From positions 1-64,000 of the forward strand of contig JAKQEK010000337.1 in assembly GCA_029558535.1 (NCBI GenBank): DNA of 64,000 bases, given 5' to 3'. The stretch comes from Bacteroidota bacterium. GTDB taxonomy: Bacteria; Bacteroidota; Bacteroidia; Bacteroidales; ML635J-15. Position 1 is the first letter of the stretch, and each line of letters begins with the position of its first letter. The translations under genes were made by a program, and so were the position numbers. Under the pieces are notes generated by a model, which searched no databases, had not been told where the DNA came from, and worked only from the letters and a program-made list of their open reading frames with translations. Positions 36,095 through 44,731 of the stretch are shown here, one piece after another.

Positions 36095-39089
36095 CGATAC
36101 ATCAGAAAAAGGATTAGAAGCGCTCATTACACAGCATTTGTGCTTGGTAAATGGTTTTGAAGAACGCCACTTCGAGCAATACAACCGTACCGAGTGTGTT
36201 GATGAAGAATTACTGTTCCAATTTCTGGAAGAAACCCAACCCAAAGAAGTTGCCAAACTGAAACAAAGTCACGGCAGCAATTTTAGGCAACGCATTTTAT
36301 ACATTGTCAACCGCAAAATAAAAGACGAAACCGTTGTAAACGAAAAGTGTTTGGGTGGCATTATAAACTTATTGCGAACTGAAATAACCGATGGCAATAC
36401 AGGTATAAAACTGAAATTGTTTTACGATAAACCTGTTTCCAACCTAAATACCCAAGATGCAGAACTTTACAAAAAGAATATTTTTTCAGTAACTCGGCAG
36501 GTGCATTTCAGCAATCAAAATGAAAAGTCGCTGGATTTGATGGTTTTTATCAACGGTTTACCAGTTATCACATTTGAGTTGAAAAACGAACTCACCAAGC
36601 AGAATGTAAAAGATGCCATAAAGCAATACAAAACCACCCGTGACCCAAAGGAAGAATTATTTCGCCTTGCCCGTTGTTTAGTGCATTTTGCAGTGGACAC
36701 CGAGCAAGTGTGGATGTGTACACATTTGAAAGGCGATAACTCTTTTTTCCTACCTTTCAACAAAGGCAACAATAATGGTGCGGGCAATCCTCCCAATTTG
36801 TTTGGTATTAAGACCGATTATCTTTGGAAAGAGATTTTGACAAAAGAAAGTATCACCAACATTATTCAAAACTATGTTCAATTGATTGAGGAAGAATCGG
36901 AAAAGATATTGCCGGATGGAAAAATCAAGAAGGAGAAAGTTAAGAAAATGATTTTTCCACGTTACCACCAGTTGAATTCGGTGCGAAACCTATTGACAGA
37001 TGCAAAAGACAACGGAGCAGGAAAACGTTATTTAATTCAACATTCGGCAGGTTCGGGCAAGAGTAATTCCATCAGTTGGCTGGCACATCAGTTGGTTGGC
37101 TTATTTGATAAAACCAATACCAAAGCCGTTTTTGATTCTGTAATTGTAGTAACCGACCGCATTGTATTGGATTCGCAGATACAACGCAACATCAAACAAT
37201 TTGAGCAGGTTTCGGGCTTGGTAGAACACATAGACAAAGGTTCCAAACACCTGAAAGAAGCATTGGAAGAAGGAAAGAAAATCATCATCACTACCATTCA
37301 GAAGTTTCCTTATATCGTCAATGAGATTGGCGAACTGCCAGGAAACAAATTTGCCATCATTATTGACGAAGCTCATAGCAGCCAAAGCGGAAACACCGCA
37401 GGGAAAATGAATGTAACATTGTCGAATAATGATGATGATGAGAATGAAGAAGAATGGACAGGAGAAGATGAAATTGTAGAAATCATTAAAGGACGTAAAA
37501 TGCTGACCAACGCAAGTTACTTTGCCTTTACAGCTACACCAAAACCCAAAACGCTTGAATTGTTTGGCGTGAAATTTAAAGATGGTGAAAAAGAAAAATT
37601 TTGTGCGTTCCATCTATATTCAATGAAGCAAGCCATTCAGGAACATTTTATTGAAGATGTGTTGCTCAACTATACAACCTATAACAGTCATTTTGCTTTA
37701 CTCAAAAAAATAGAAGATGACCCACTCTTTGATAAAAAAAGAGCACAAACGAAACTTAGAATCTATGTAGAAAGCCACGAACTTAACATTGCCCGAAAAA
37801 CGGCTGTAATGGTGGAGCATTTTATGTCAGCAGTAGTTGCCAAAAAGAAAATCAAAGGACTTGCTAAGGCAATGGTTGTTACCAGTAGCCGTAGAAATGC
37901 GGTGAAATATAAAAAGGCCTTTGATAAATACTTAAAAGAAAACAGTATTCCATTTAAAGCAATAATTGCATTTTCGGGCGAAATTGATGGAGAAACAGAA
38001 TCATCACTAAACGGTTTTTTGAGTGCTGCTATTCCTGATGAATTTAAGAAAGCCAATAATCGGTTTTTAATAGTTGCCAATAAATACCAAACTGGATTTG
38101 ACCAACCGCTGTTGCATACAATGTATGTGGATAAAAAATTAGGGGGCGTAGGTGCTGTGCAAACACTTTCACGCTTAAACAGGACAGCTTCAGGCAAGGA
38201 AGACACTTTTGTTATGGATTTTGTAAACTCAACCGATGAAATCAAAGCCGCTTTTGAGCCATATTACGAAACAACCATTTTAGGTGAAGCAACAGACCCG
38301 ACAAAATTGTTTGACCTTCAAAATGCCTTGGATAATTATCAGGTTTATACCAATTCACAAGTTCAAGAGTTTTCAGACAAAATTGTTCAGAATGTTCCCG
38401 TTGACCAATTACACATCATTTTAGATGCAGCAGCCAATGTTTTTAGAACAACACTGGACGAAAAATCACAGGAAGATTTCAGAGCAAAATGTAAATCTTA
38501 TGTTCGCTTGTATGTTTTCTTGGCTCAAATAGTTCCATTTACCAATCCTTATTTGGAACGGCTTTACATTTTTCTGAATCATTTACAAAACAAAATACAG
38601 CGAGAACAAGGCGAAGACCTTGCACAAGGCGTTTTAGATACTATTGACTTAGATAGTTACAGACTGCAAAAACAGGGCGAATTTAGAATTACCCTGCAAC
38701 AAGGAGACGAATTGATGCCAGCATCAGAAATGAGTGGTGGTGTTGCAGAACCTGAATTGGAATTGCTTTCAAATATTGTAAAAGCTTTCAACGACCGTTT
38801 CGGGACAACATTCACTAACGAAGACAAGGTTCGTAAAATGACTGCTGACCTTATGCAGGACGTAAAAGACGACCAAGCAGCAATGGACAATATCAATGCT
38901 TCATTAAATAAAAATGACATTCAAAATGCTCAAATTACATTTACTGATATTCTAAAAGAGAAAATGATAAACCATATTGATACCAATTTTGAAGTATTTA
39001 AGGAATACAATGATAATCCAGAGTTCAAAGCATTTTTGGCTGGACAAATGTTTAAAATATTGATTAATGATTTGGCAAAAGCTGTATAA
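36081..39089 (+). CDS. hsdR: type I restriction endonuclease subunit R
   Basis: HsdR is the ATP-dependent translocase and nuclease of the type I complex. In order: an N-terminal PD-(D/E)XK nuclease with FELK at 165-168, superfamily 2 helicase motif I SAGSGKS at 322-328, DEAH at 429-432, the motif III-like FTATPKP, and a C-terminal helical region for assembly. 1002 residues is normal. All catalytic motifs are intact, so the system looks functional. It is the last gene of the operon; a 19-bp repeat and hairpin H2 follow within 30 bp. Confidence 0.96.
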   Translation: MATFSDTSEKGLEALITQHLCLVNGFEERHFEQYNRTECVDEELLFQFLEETQPKEVAKLKQSHGSNFRQRILYIVNRKIKDETVVNEKCLGGIINLLRTEITDGNTGIKLKLFYDKPVSNLNTQDAELYKKNIFSVTRQVHFSNQNEKSLDLMVFINGLPVITFELKNELTKQNVKDAIKQYKTTRDPKEELFRLARCLVHFAVDTEQVWMCTHLKGDNSFFLPFNKGNNNGAGNPPNLFGIKTDYLWKEILTKESITNIIQNYVQLIEEESEKILPDGKIKKEKVKKMIFPRYHQLNSVRNLLTDAKDNGAGKRYLIQHSAGSGKSNSISWLAHQLVGLFDKTNTKAVFDSVIVVTDRIVLDSQIQRNIKQFEQVSGLVEHIDKGSKHLKEALEEGKKIIITTIQKFPYIVNEIGELPGNKFAIIIDEAHSSQSGNTAGKMNVTLSNNDDDENEEEWTGEDEIVEIIKGRKMLTNASYFAFTATPKPKTLELFGVKFKDGEKEKFCAFHLYSMKQAIQEHFIEDVLLNYTTYNSHFALLKKIEDDPLFDKKRAQTKLRIYVESHELNIARKTAVMVEHFMSAVVAKKKIKGLAKAMVVTSSRRNAVKYKKAFDKYLKENSIPFKAIIAFSGEIDGETESSLNGFLSAAIPDEFKKANNRFLIVANKYQTGFDQPLLHTMYVDKKLGGVGAVQTLSRLNRTASGKEDTFVMDFVNSTDEIKAAFEPYYETTILGEATDPTKLFDLQNALDNYQVYTNSQVQEFSDKIVQNVPVDQLHIILDAAANVFRTTLDEKSQEDFRAKCKSYVRLYVFLAQIVPFTNPYLERLYIFLNHLQNKIQREQGEDLAQGVLDTIDLDSYRLQKQGEFRITLQQGDELMPASEMSGGVAEPELELLSNIVKAFNDRFGTTFTNEDKVRKMTADLMQDVKDDQAAMDNINASLNKNDIQNAQITFTDILKEKMINHIDTNFEVFKEYNDNPEFKAFLAGQMFKILINDLAKAV

Positions 39090-39096
39090 GAGCCAG

Positions 39097-39115
39097 CACA
39101 CAGTCGTAAGCACAT
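39097..39115. repeat. 19-bp direct repeat, copy 2
   Basis: Identical to 29018-29036. It runs directly into the left arm of hairpin H2. Confidence 0.85.
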
Positions 39116-39159
39116 TTGCAAGCCCACACGAGCCAACGCTCAAACCAAAGGCTTGCAAA
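39115..39159. repeat. hairpin H2 with conserved 25-base loop
   Basis: TTTGCAAGCC and GGCTTGCAAA form a perfect 10-bp stem. The loop (39125-39149) shares AGCCAACGCT and a terminal ACCAA-type end with H1. A further small stem AACCG/CGGTT lies at 39186-39205. Confidence 0.8.
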
Positions 39160-39330
39160 AGAGCTTCCGCCTCTACAGCCCGAGTAACCGCCTTTCAGGC
39201 CGGTTTTAGGATTGCCCACGCTCAAAAAAACAAAATAAATTTGTGCTTCGTGGATAGGTTGGTACAGCTTGACAATGAGAAGAAAATAAAGCTAAATAAA
39301 TGACAAACAGATAGATATGAATGAACACCA

Positions 39331-39463
39331 GTTGCCAACACGCGGTATAGTTAATTGCCGGTGCAGTGCGTATTCGAGCGGCACAGCTCGTATCAAAAGT
39401 AGTTGTAACTTGACAGGAAAGTGCTTCGAAATCGGCAACTAACCATACCGCCAAACGTTGTGT
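39331..39463. other. attC-like palindrome P1
   Basis: The outer left box is GTTGCCAAC. The long arms are GCGGTATAGTTAATTGCCG (39342-39360) and CGGCAACTAACCATACCGC (39433-39451), complementary at 17 of 19. The right box GTTGTGT is at 39457-39463. The central region shares GACAGGAAAGTGCTTCGAAATC with P2 and P3 in similar form. Length 133 bp, within the attC range. It follows the defence block. Confidence 0.7.
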
Positions 39464-39526
39464 GCAAGCTAAAAAAACGACCGTGCAAACATTTAACAAC
39501 CAGAATAGAATGGAGACATTTGGAGA

Positions 39527-41275
39527 ATGAAATTGGATTTGAAACTGCTATATAGAATTGCCCTTTGGACAAGCATACTTGGAATAATCGCCTTTATTTC
39601 TGACTTCGGATTTTCACAATCTGACTTCTCTCAACAACTATTAGACGGGTTTTATTTTGTGGTTCTTGGAGTTGGTATCGTCTCGACATTCGCCCGATAC
39701 TTCGAAAACTTCAGACTAATAAAAAGAAAGGTTTTTGTCTTCGACTTTTTGTCTGTCTGTTTCACTTTATGGATATTCTACATGTATCTGTTTGTAGGTG
39801 TACCATTCGAGACAGACCTACTTCTTGAAAACCCCATTTGGGTGAGAATTGCGGTACTGTTCACTTTCATTCGGGAATTCTCTGAAATCAAGTTCAACTA
39901 CAAACGAACGCTTCTGAACCCTGCTCAACTCTTTGTTGCAAGTTTTCTCGTTATAATTTTCATTGGTTCATTTCTTCTAATGCTCCCGAATGCAACACAC
40001 GAAGGTATTTCATTCATTGATGCGCTTTTTACTTCCACAAGTGCCGTATGTGTAACGGGTTTGATTGTAGTGGACACAGGCAGTTACTTCACAGAGTTTG
40101 GACAAATTATCATTATGGGTCTCATACAAGTTGGTGGCTTGGGCATTCTGACTTTTGCCAGTTATTTCAGCTACTTTTTCAAAGGTGGTGCAACTTATGA
40201 AAACCAACTTGCATTGAGCGACATGACCAGTTCCAAAAAACTCGGTGAAGTTTTTTCAACTCTGAAATACATTATACTAATCACTTTTACGATTGAGTTG
40301 GTTTCAGGACTTCTGATTTATTCCAGCCTTGATGCCGAGAACTTCCAATCTCAATACGAGCAGATTTTCTTTTCGGTCTTTCACTCCATTTCCGCTTTTT
40401 GCAATGCAGGATTTTCAACGTTATCGAACAGCCTATATGAAGATGGTTTTAAATACAACTACTTCCTTCAACTAACGGTAATCTTATCGTTTGTTTTAGG
40501 TGGTTTGGGATTTCCAATAGTCTCGAATATTATCAACTACATTAAATACCGTTTGAGAAAATTATTCTCTTTCGGTAAAAACAAAGTTGGCTATCGCCCA
40601 TGGGTTCTAAATATTAACAGTAGAATTACCCTTGTAACAACGCTTTCCATTTCGACAATTGCATTCATTGCATTTTTCGCATTGGAATACAATAACACCC
40701 TTGCCGAACATAGTGGTTTTGGAAAGATTGTAACTGCTCTGTTTGGCGCAACTACTCCAAGAACAGCAGGATTTAATACGATTGATACCGCTTCAATGCT
40801 ATTTCCAACTACCATGATGGTTTTTCTTCTCATGTGGATTGGTGCTTCACCAGCTTCTACAGGTGGTGGTATTAAGACAAGCACCTTTGCCATTGCGACC
40901 CTTAACATTTTGAGTTTAGCAAAGGGGAAAACAAGAATTGAAATTTTCCGAAGAGAAATAGCGGATATTACAGTCAGACGTTCATTTGCGATAATCTCTC
41001 TCTCGTTAATCGTCATTGGTTCAGGAATAATGCTGATTTCCGTTTTCGACAATGACAAAAACCTTATGGACATTGCATTTGAGTGCTTTTCTGCTTACAG
41101 CACCGTTGGACTAAGTTTGGGAATAACGGCAGACCTTTCAAACATGAGTAAAATGATAATTATCGCAATCATGTTTGTAGGTAGAGTAAGTATGCTTACC
41201 ATAATAATTGCCGTTTTCAAAAAGATTAAGCATAAAAACTATCGTTATCCGACTGAAGAAATAACGATTAACTAA
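39527..41275 (+). CDS. TrkH/KtrB-type potassium uptake channel subunit
   Basis: This is an integral membrane K+ (or Na+-coupled K+) transporter of the SKT superfamily. Four pore-loop segments are recognisable by their filter glycines: SAVCVTGLIVVDTG, SAFCNAGFSTLSN, TPRTAGFNTID and SAYSTVGLSLG. An N-terminal extension of about 130 hydrophobic residues precedes the core, as in many Bacteroidota members. The regulatory partner follows 12 bp downstream. The pair lies between two attC-like palindromes, in an island otherwise devoted to defence, and could be osmotic-stress cargo or depend on nucleotide signals sensed by the partner. Confidence 0.9.
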   Translation: MKLDLKLLYRIALWTSILGIIAFISDFGFSQSDFSQQLLDGFYFVVLGVGIVSTFARYFENFRLIKRKVFVFDFLSVCFTLWIFYMYLFVGVPFETDLLLENPIWVRIAVLFTFIREFSEIKFNYKRTLLNPAQLFVASFLVIIFIGSFLLMLPNATHEGISFIDALFTSTSAVCVTGLIVVDTGSYFTEFGQIIIMGLIQVGGLGILTFASYFSYFFKGGATYENQLALSDMTSSKKLGEVFSTLKYIILITFTIELVSGLLIYSSLDAENFQSQYEQIFFSVFHSISAFCNAGFSTLSNSLYEDGFKYNYFLQLTVILSFVLGGLGFPIVSNIINYIKYRLRKLFSFGKNKVGYRPWVLNINSRITLVTTLSISTIAFIAFFALEYNNTLAEHSGFGKIVTALFGATTPRTAGFNTIDTASMLFPTTMMVFLLMWIGASPASTGGGIKTSTFAIATLNILSLAKGKTRIEIFRREIADITVRRSFAIISLSLIVIGSGIMLISVFDNDKNLMDIAFECFSAYSTVGLSLGITADLSNMSKMIIIAIMFVGRVSMLTIIIAVFKKIKHKNYRYPTEEITIN

Positions 41276-41287
41276 AAAATTGAGAAT

Positions 41288-41986
41288 ATGAAATACATAA
41301 TCGTAGGCCTTGGAAATTTTGGTGCTTCGTTATCACAAAAGCTGACTGCTCAGGGAAATGAAGTTATCGGTATTGACACCAGAATGGAAAAGGTTGATTT
41401 ATACAAAGAGAAAATTTCGCATACCATTCAAATGGATGCCACAGAAGAGTTTACCGTTTCGGGTCTGCCACTTGACGACACAGACGTTGTGATTGTCGCA
41501 ATTGGTGAAGACCAGGGAGCAAATATCATGACAACTGCATTATTTAAAAACATGCAAGTAAAACGACTGATAAGCAGAGCAATCAATCCACTCCATGAAA
41601 AAGTTTTAGAAGCCATTGGAGTTGACGAAATAGTTAACCCCGACGAAGAAACAGCCGAACGTTGGGCAAAAAAGTTGTGCCTTAACAACGTAGTTGACTC
41701 TTTCGAACTAAGTGATGATTTCAGTATCATAGAAGCAAATGTGCCCGAAGAGTATGTTGGAAAAACTATCAGAGAAGTTGGTTTCAGAAGACAATTCAAT
41801 CTCCTCGTATTGACCATAATGAAAAAGTCGGAAGTAAAAAGCTTACTTGGTAAAAGTCGAACTGAAGTCAACGTTGAAGGCATTGCAACACCTGACCAGC
41901 AACTTGATGAAACAGATATTTTAGTGCTGTATGGCTCAAACAATGACTTACAGGCATTCTTAAAACAAAAACGAAATGAAAAGTAA
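41288..41986 (+). CDS. TrkA/KtrA-type regulatory subunit with RCK domains
   Basis: This cytoplasmic ring-forming regulator gates the K+ channel subunit. The N-terminal Rossmann RCK-N domain begins MKYIIVGLGNFGASL with the nucleotide-binding GLGNFG at 7-12. A C-terminal RCK-C domain (about residues 145-225) ends DILVLYGSNNDLQAFL. 232 residues matches KtrA. The channel gene lies immediately upstream and the lipoprotein gene overlaps its end by 11 bp, so the three form one unit. Confidence 0.93.
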   Translation: MKYIIVGLGNFGASLSQKLTAQGNEVIGIDTRMEKVDLYKEKISHTIQMDATEEFTVSGLPLDDTDVVIVAIGEDQGANIMTTALFKNMQVKRLISRAINPLHEKVLEAIGVDEIVNPDEETAERWAKKLCLNNVVDSFELSDDFSIIEANVPEEYVGKTIREVGFRRQFNLLVLTIMKKSEVKSLLGKSRTEVNVEGIATPDQQLDETDILVLYGSNNDLQAFLKQKRNEK

Positions 41987-42248
41987 GTTTCTAATAGCGT
42001 TATTGACTTTGGTTCTTCTTTCTTGTCAAACAACGACTGATAAAGAACCAAGTAAAAATGAAAACCCGTCTAACACAGACGAGAAAATAAAGGCAATTCC
42101 GACAGACAAAATTGAAGTGATAACCTATGATAGTTGCGAGTACCTGATATATAAAAACGAAGCAGACGCAAATTCAGGTTATGGTTTTATGGCTCATAAA
42201 GGCAATTGTTCAAATCCAATTCATGGACATAACAAGGACAAAGAATAA
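41976..42248 (+). CDS. small lipoprotein
   Basis: The 90-residue protein starts MKSKFLIALLTLVLLSC, a lipoprotein signal with the lipidated Cys at 17, then a Lys/Glu/Asn-rich linker. The compact C-terminal part has Cys and His residues (YDSCEYLIYK, HKGNCSNP, HGHNKDKE) that could bind metal. It overlaps the regulator gene by 11 bp, so it is translated with the K+ uptake pair. I do not recognise a family. The palindrome P2 begins within 12 bp of its stop codon. Confidence 0.65.
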   Translation: MKSKFLIALLTLVLLSCQTTTDKEPSKNENPSNTDEKIKAIPTDKIEVITYDSCEYLIYKNEADANSGYGFMAHKGNCSNPIHGHNKDKE

Positions 42249-42259
42249 AAAAAGCCTGC

Positions 42260-42390
42260 ACACAACATTGGCTATACATAATGCGGGGTAAAGTGCTGAT
42301 ATGAAAGCAATTACATTTAACAAACTTTTCGGTAGGCGGACAGTGAAGTGCCTTGAAATCCCGCACTACGCATAGCCGAGACCGTTAGGC
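42260..42390. other. attC-like palindrome P2
   Basis: The left box lies in TGCACACAAC (42257-42266). The arms GGCTATACATAATGCGGG (42270-42287) and CCCGCACTACGCATAGCC (42360-42377) match at 15 of 18. The right box is GTTAGGC (42384-42390), an exact fit to the integron consensus GTTRRRY. The left box is the exact complement of GTTGTGTGCA at 39457-39466. Confidence 0.75.
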
Positions 42391-42419
42391 ACAATTTTAA
42401 AAAACCGCCAACCAGATAA

Positions 42420-42447
42420 TTTGCAGGTAGATAGAAATATTAATTTG
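42420..42447 (+). promoter_or_regulatory. promoter of the nuclease-methyltransferase gene
   Basis: TTTG at 42420-42423, 17 bp spacer, TAATTTG at 42441-42447: a good Bacteroidota promoter lying just inside the unit after P2. The unit therefore brings its own promoter. Confidence 0.55.
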
Positions 42448-42473
42448 TATCTTGCCATTTTAAATAAAAATTA

Positions 42474-44720
42474 ATGATTGTACAAAACTTTTATAGCGAT
42501 TTCGATTTTCAGATACTTAATTCAGGGGAATTTAAGGAAGATGCTGTTAGAGAAGAATTAATAAATCCCATTTTAAAACAACTGGGTTATAAATCTTATG
42601 GTCATAATAGGATTATTTATAGTAAGACTCTTTCTCATCCTTTTGTGAAAATTGGTTCGAAAAAGCGACAAATAAATATTGTTCCAGATTATCTTTTCGA
42701 GATAGATGGCAAATATTCGTGGGTTCTTGATGCAAAAGCTCCTGATGAAAATATAACAACTGGTGAAAATGTAGAACAGGTTTATTCTTATGCAATTCAT
42801 CCTGATATAAAAGCTGATATTTTTGCTTTATGTAATGGTAAAGAATTTGCAGCTTTCTCTAAGGAAAAATCGGAACCTTTATTGTTTTTTCAACTTTCAG
42901 AGATTGATAAGCATTGGGATGAGATTCAAAAATTATTAAGCCCTGATAAATTTGTAGAAAAACAAATATTAAAGGAACCAGAAAAAAAATATGAAAAGAA
43001 AGATGATTTTTCATATAGTAATTTAAAACTTCCAAAACCAATTAAGCCTCATAAACAAGCCACCAATAGACATTTTGGTGTTCATGGTTATTTTACAAGG
43101 CAAAGTTGGGATATTTTGCAACATTATATAAAACACTTTACCAAACCTAACGATACTGTTTTAGACCCCTTTGGTGGAACTGGAGTAACTACAATAGAAG
43201 CACTAATACTTGGAAGAAAGGCGATACATATTGATTTAAATCCTCTTTCTCCTTTTATGGTTAATAGTTTGATAGCTCCTGTAAAAATAGACGAATTACA
43301 AATAGAGTTTAAGAGGATAGAAGAGCAATTCAAAAAAAAATGTCCTAATACTGTAGAACAAATAAAAGAAGCTAAAACAAAATTCAAATATCCTACAATT
43401 GAGATTGGAATGAAAGGTGCGGATGTTGAATCTGTAGAAGATTTGTTTACAGACAAACAAATTGCACAATTATCCTACCTTAAGCACTTGATTTTGACAG
43501 TTAAAAATTTAGAGATTAAAAAATCCTTGCTGCTTGCGTTTTCAAGTACAATTACAAAAATTAATAGAACTTATCATCCATCAAGTTCAAGGGGTGAAAA
43601 TGCTGGTGATAGTGCAGCTTTTCGATATTATCGTTATAGGATTGCAAAAGAAGAAGTTGATTTGGATGTTTGGGGTTCATTTAGTACAAAATTCAAAAAG
43701 GTTGTAAATGCTAAAAAGGAGATTGCTCCCTTCATTAATCAAAATACTATTAATAATGCAAAAATCATTAAAGGCACGGCAACTGATTTAAGTCAAATAG
43801 ATTCAGAAACCGTTGACTATATATATACTGACCCGCCATATGGTGACAAAATCCCATACTTAGATTTGTCAGTAATGTGGAATGCGTGGTTAGATTTGGA
43901 AGTTAGCGAACAAGACCGCAAAGAAGAAGCTATCGAGGGTGGTAGACTTGAAAAAACAAAAGATGAGTATAGTAACCTATTAGCTGAATCAATAAAAGAA
44001 ATGTATAGGGTTTTAAAGTTTGACAGATGGATGTCATTTGTTTTTGCTCATAAAGACCCACATTACTGGCATATAATAGTTGATACTGCTGAGAAATGCG
44101 GTTTTGAATATGCTGGAGCTGTAAAGCAAGATAACGGCCAAACTAGTTTTAAAAAACGACAAAATCCTTTTTCTGTTTTATCCGGTCAATTGATAATTAA
44201 TTTTATAAAAAAAGAGACTCCAAAGGCTATTCAAAAATTTAAATTAGGAAATGAGATTTACGATTTGGTTATTGAGACTATCGAAAGTGTTATAGCAAAA
44301 AATGAAGGAGCTGACCTTGAACAGATAAATGACGAGTTAATTATAAAAGGCTTGGAATTTGGTTTCCTTGATGTACTCAGTAGAGAATATAAAGATTTGA
44401 CACCAATATTAATGAATGAGTTTGATTACAATTCACAAACCAAGAAATTTTATATAAGACAAAATCAAAAATTTAAGACAAAGATTCCTTTAGATATGAG
44501 AATCAAATACTTTTTACTTTCTTACATGAAACGCAAAGAGTTTGATAGAGAACATCCTACGACTGATGATATAATCTTAGATATAATGCCATTACTTAGA
44601 AATGGTGTGACACCAGAGAATCAGACAATATTAAAGATTCTTGAGACAATTGCTGAGGAATTTGGTAATAATAAATGGAGACTAAAACGTGGTGGACAAT
44701 TGTCTTTAGAATTATTTTAA
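42474..44720 (+). CDS. fused HsdR_N-type nuclease and DNA methyltransferase
   Basis: One polypeptide carries a restriction-endonuclease-like N-terminus (RQINIVPDYLFEIDGKYSWV, then LDAK with Asp86 and Lys88, as in the type I HsdR N-terminal domain). A DNA methylase follows with DPFGGTG at 231-237 and DPPY at 453-456. About 200 C-terminal residues of no recognised family could read DNA. Nuclease and methylase in one chain is the layout of type IIG/IIL enzymes, so it is a self-contained restriction-modification candidate. DPPY favours N6-adenine or N4-cytosine methylation. It is the only gene between palindromes P2 and P3. Confidence 0.82.
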   Translation: MIVQNFYSDFDFQILNSGEFKEDAVREELINPILKQLGYKSYGHNRIIYSKTLSHPFVKIGSKKRQINIVPDYLFEIDGKYSWVLDAKAPDENITTGENVEQVYSYAIHPDIKADIFALCNGKEFAAFSKEKSEPLLFFQLSEIDKHWDEIQKLLSPDKFVEKQILKEPEKKYEKKDDFSYSNLKLPKPIKPHKQATNRHFGVHGYFTRQSWDILQHYIKHFTKPNDTVLDPFGGTGVTTIEALILGRKAIHIDLNPLSPFMVNSLIAPVKIDELQIEFKRIEEQFKKKCPNTVEQIKEAKTKFKYPTIEIGMKGADVESVEDLFTDKQIAQLSYLKHLILTVKNLEIKKSLLLAFSSTITKINRTYHPSSSRGENAGDSAAFRYYRYRIAKEEVDLDVWGSFSTKFKKVVNAKKEIAPFINQNTINNAKIIKGTATDLSQIDSETVDYIYTDPPYGDKIPYLDLSVMWNAWLDLEVSEQDRKEEAIEGGRLEKTKDEYSNLLAESIKEMYRVLKFDRWMSFVFAHKDPHYWHIIVDTAEKCGFEYAGAVKQDNGQTSFKKRQNPFSVLSGQLIINFIKKETPKAIQKFKLGNEIYDLVIETIESVIAKNEGADLEQINDELIIKGLEFGFLDVLSREYKDLTPILMNEFDYNSQTKKFYIRQNQKFKTKIPLDMRIKYFLLSYMKRKEFDREHPTTDDIILDIMPLLRNGVTPENQTILKILETIAEEFGNNKWRLKRGGQLSLELF

Positions 44721-44731
44721 AAAAAAACTGT

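Noticed and set aside
36515-38245. Several antisense open frames of 70-170 codons within hsdR
   Set aside because: hsdR has intact motifs along its whole length, and the antisense frames follow its codon pattern and have no recognisable domains.
39067-39499. Small open frames between hsdR and the K+ transporter gene
   Set aside because: They run through hairpin H2 and palindrome P1 and have repeat-derived compositions. I treat the region as noncoding.
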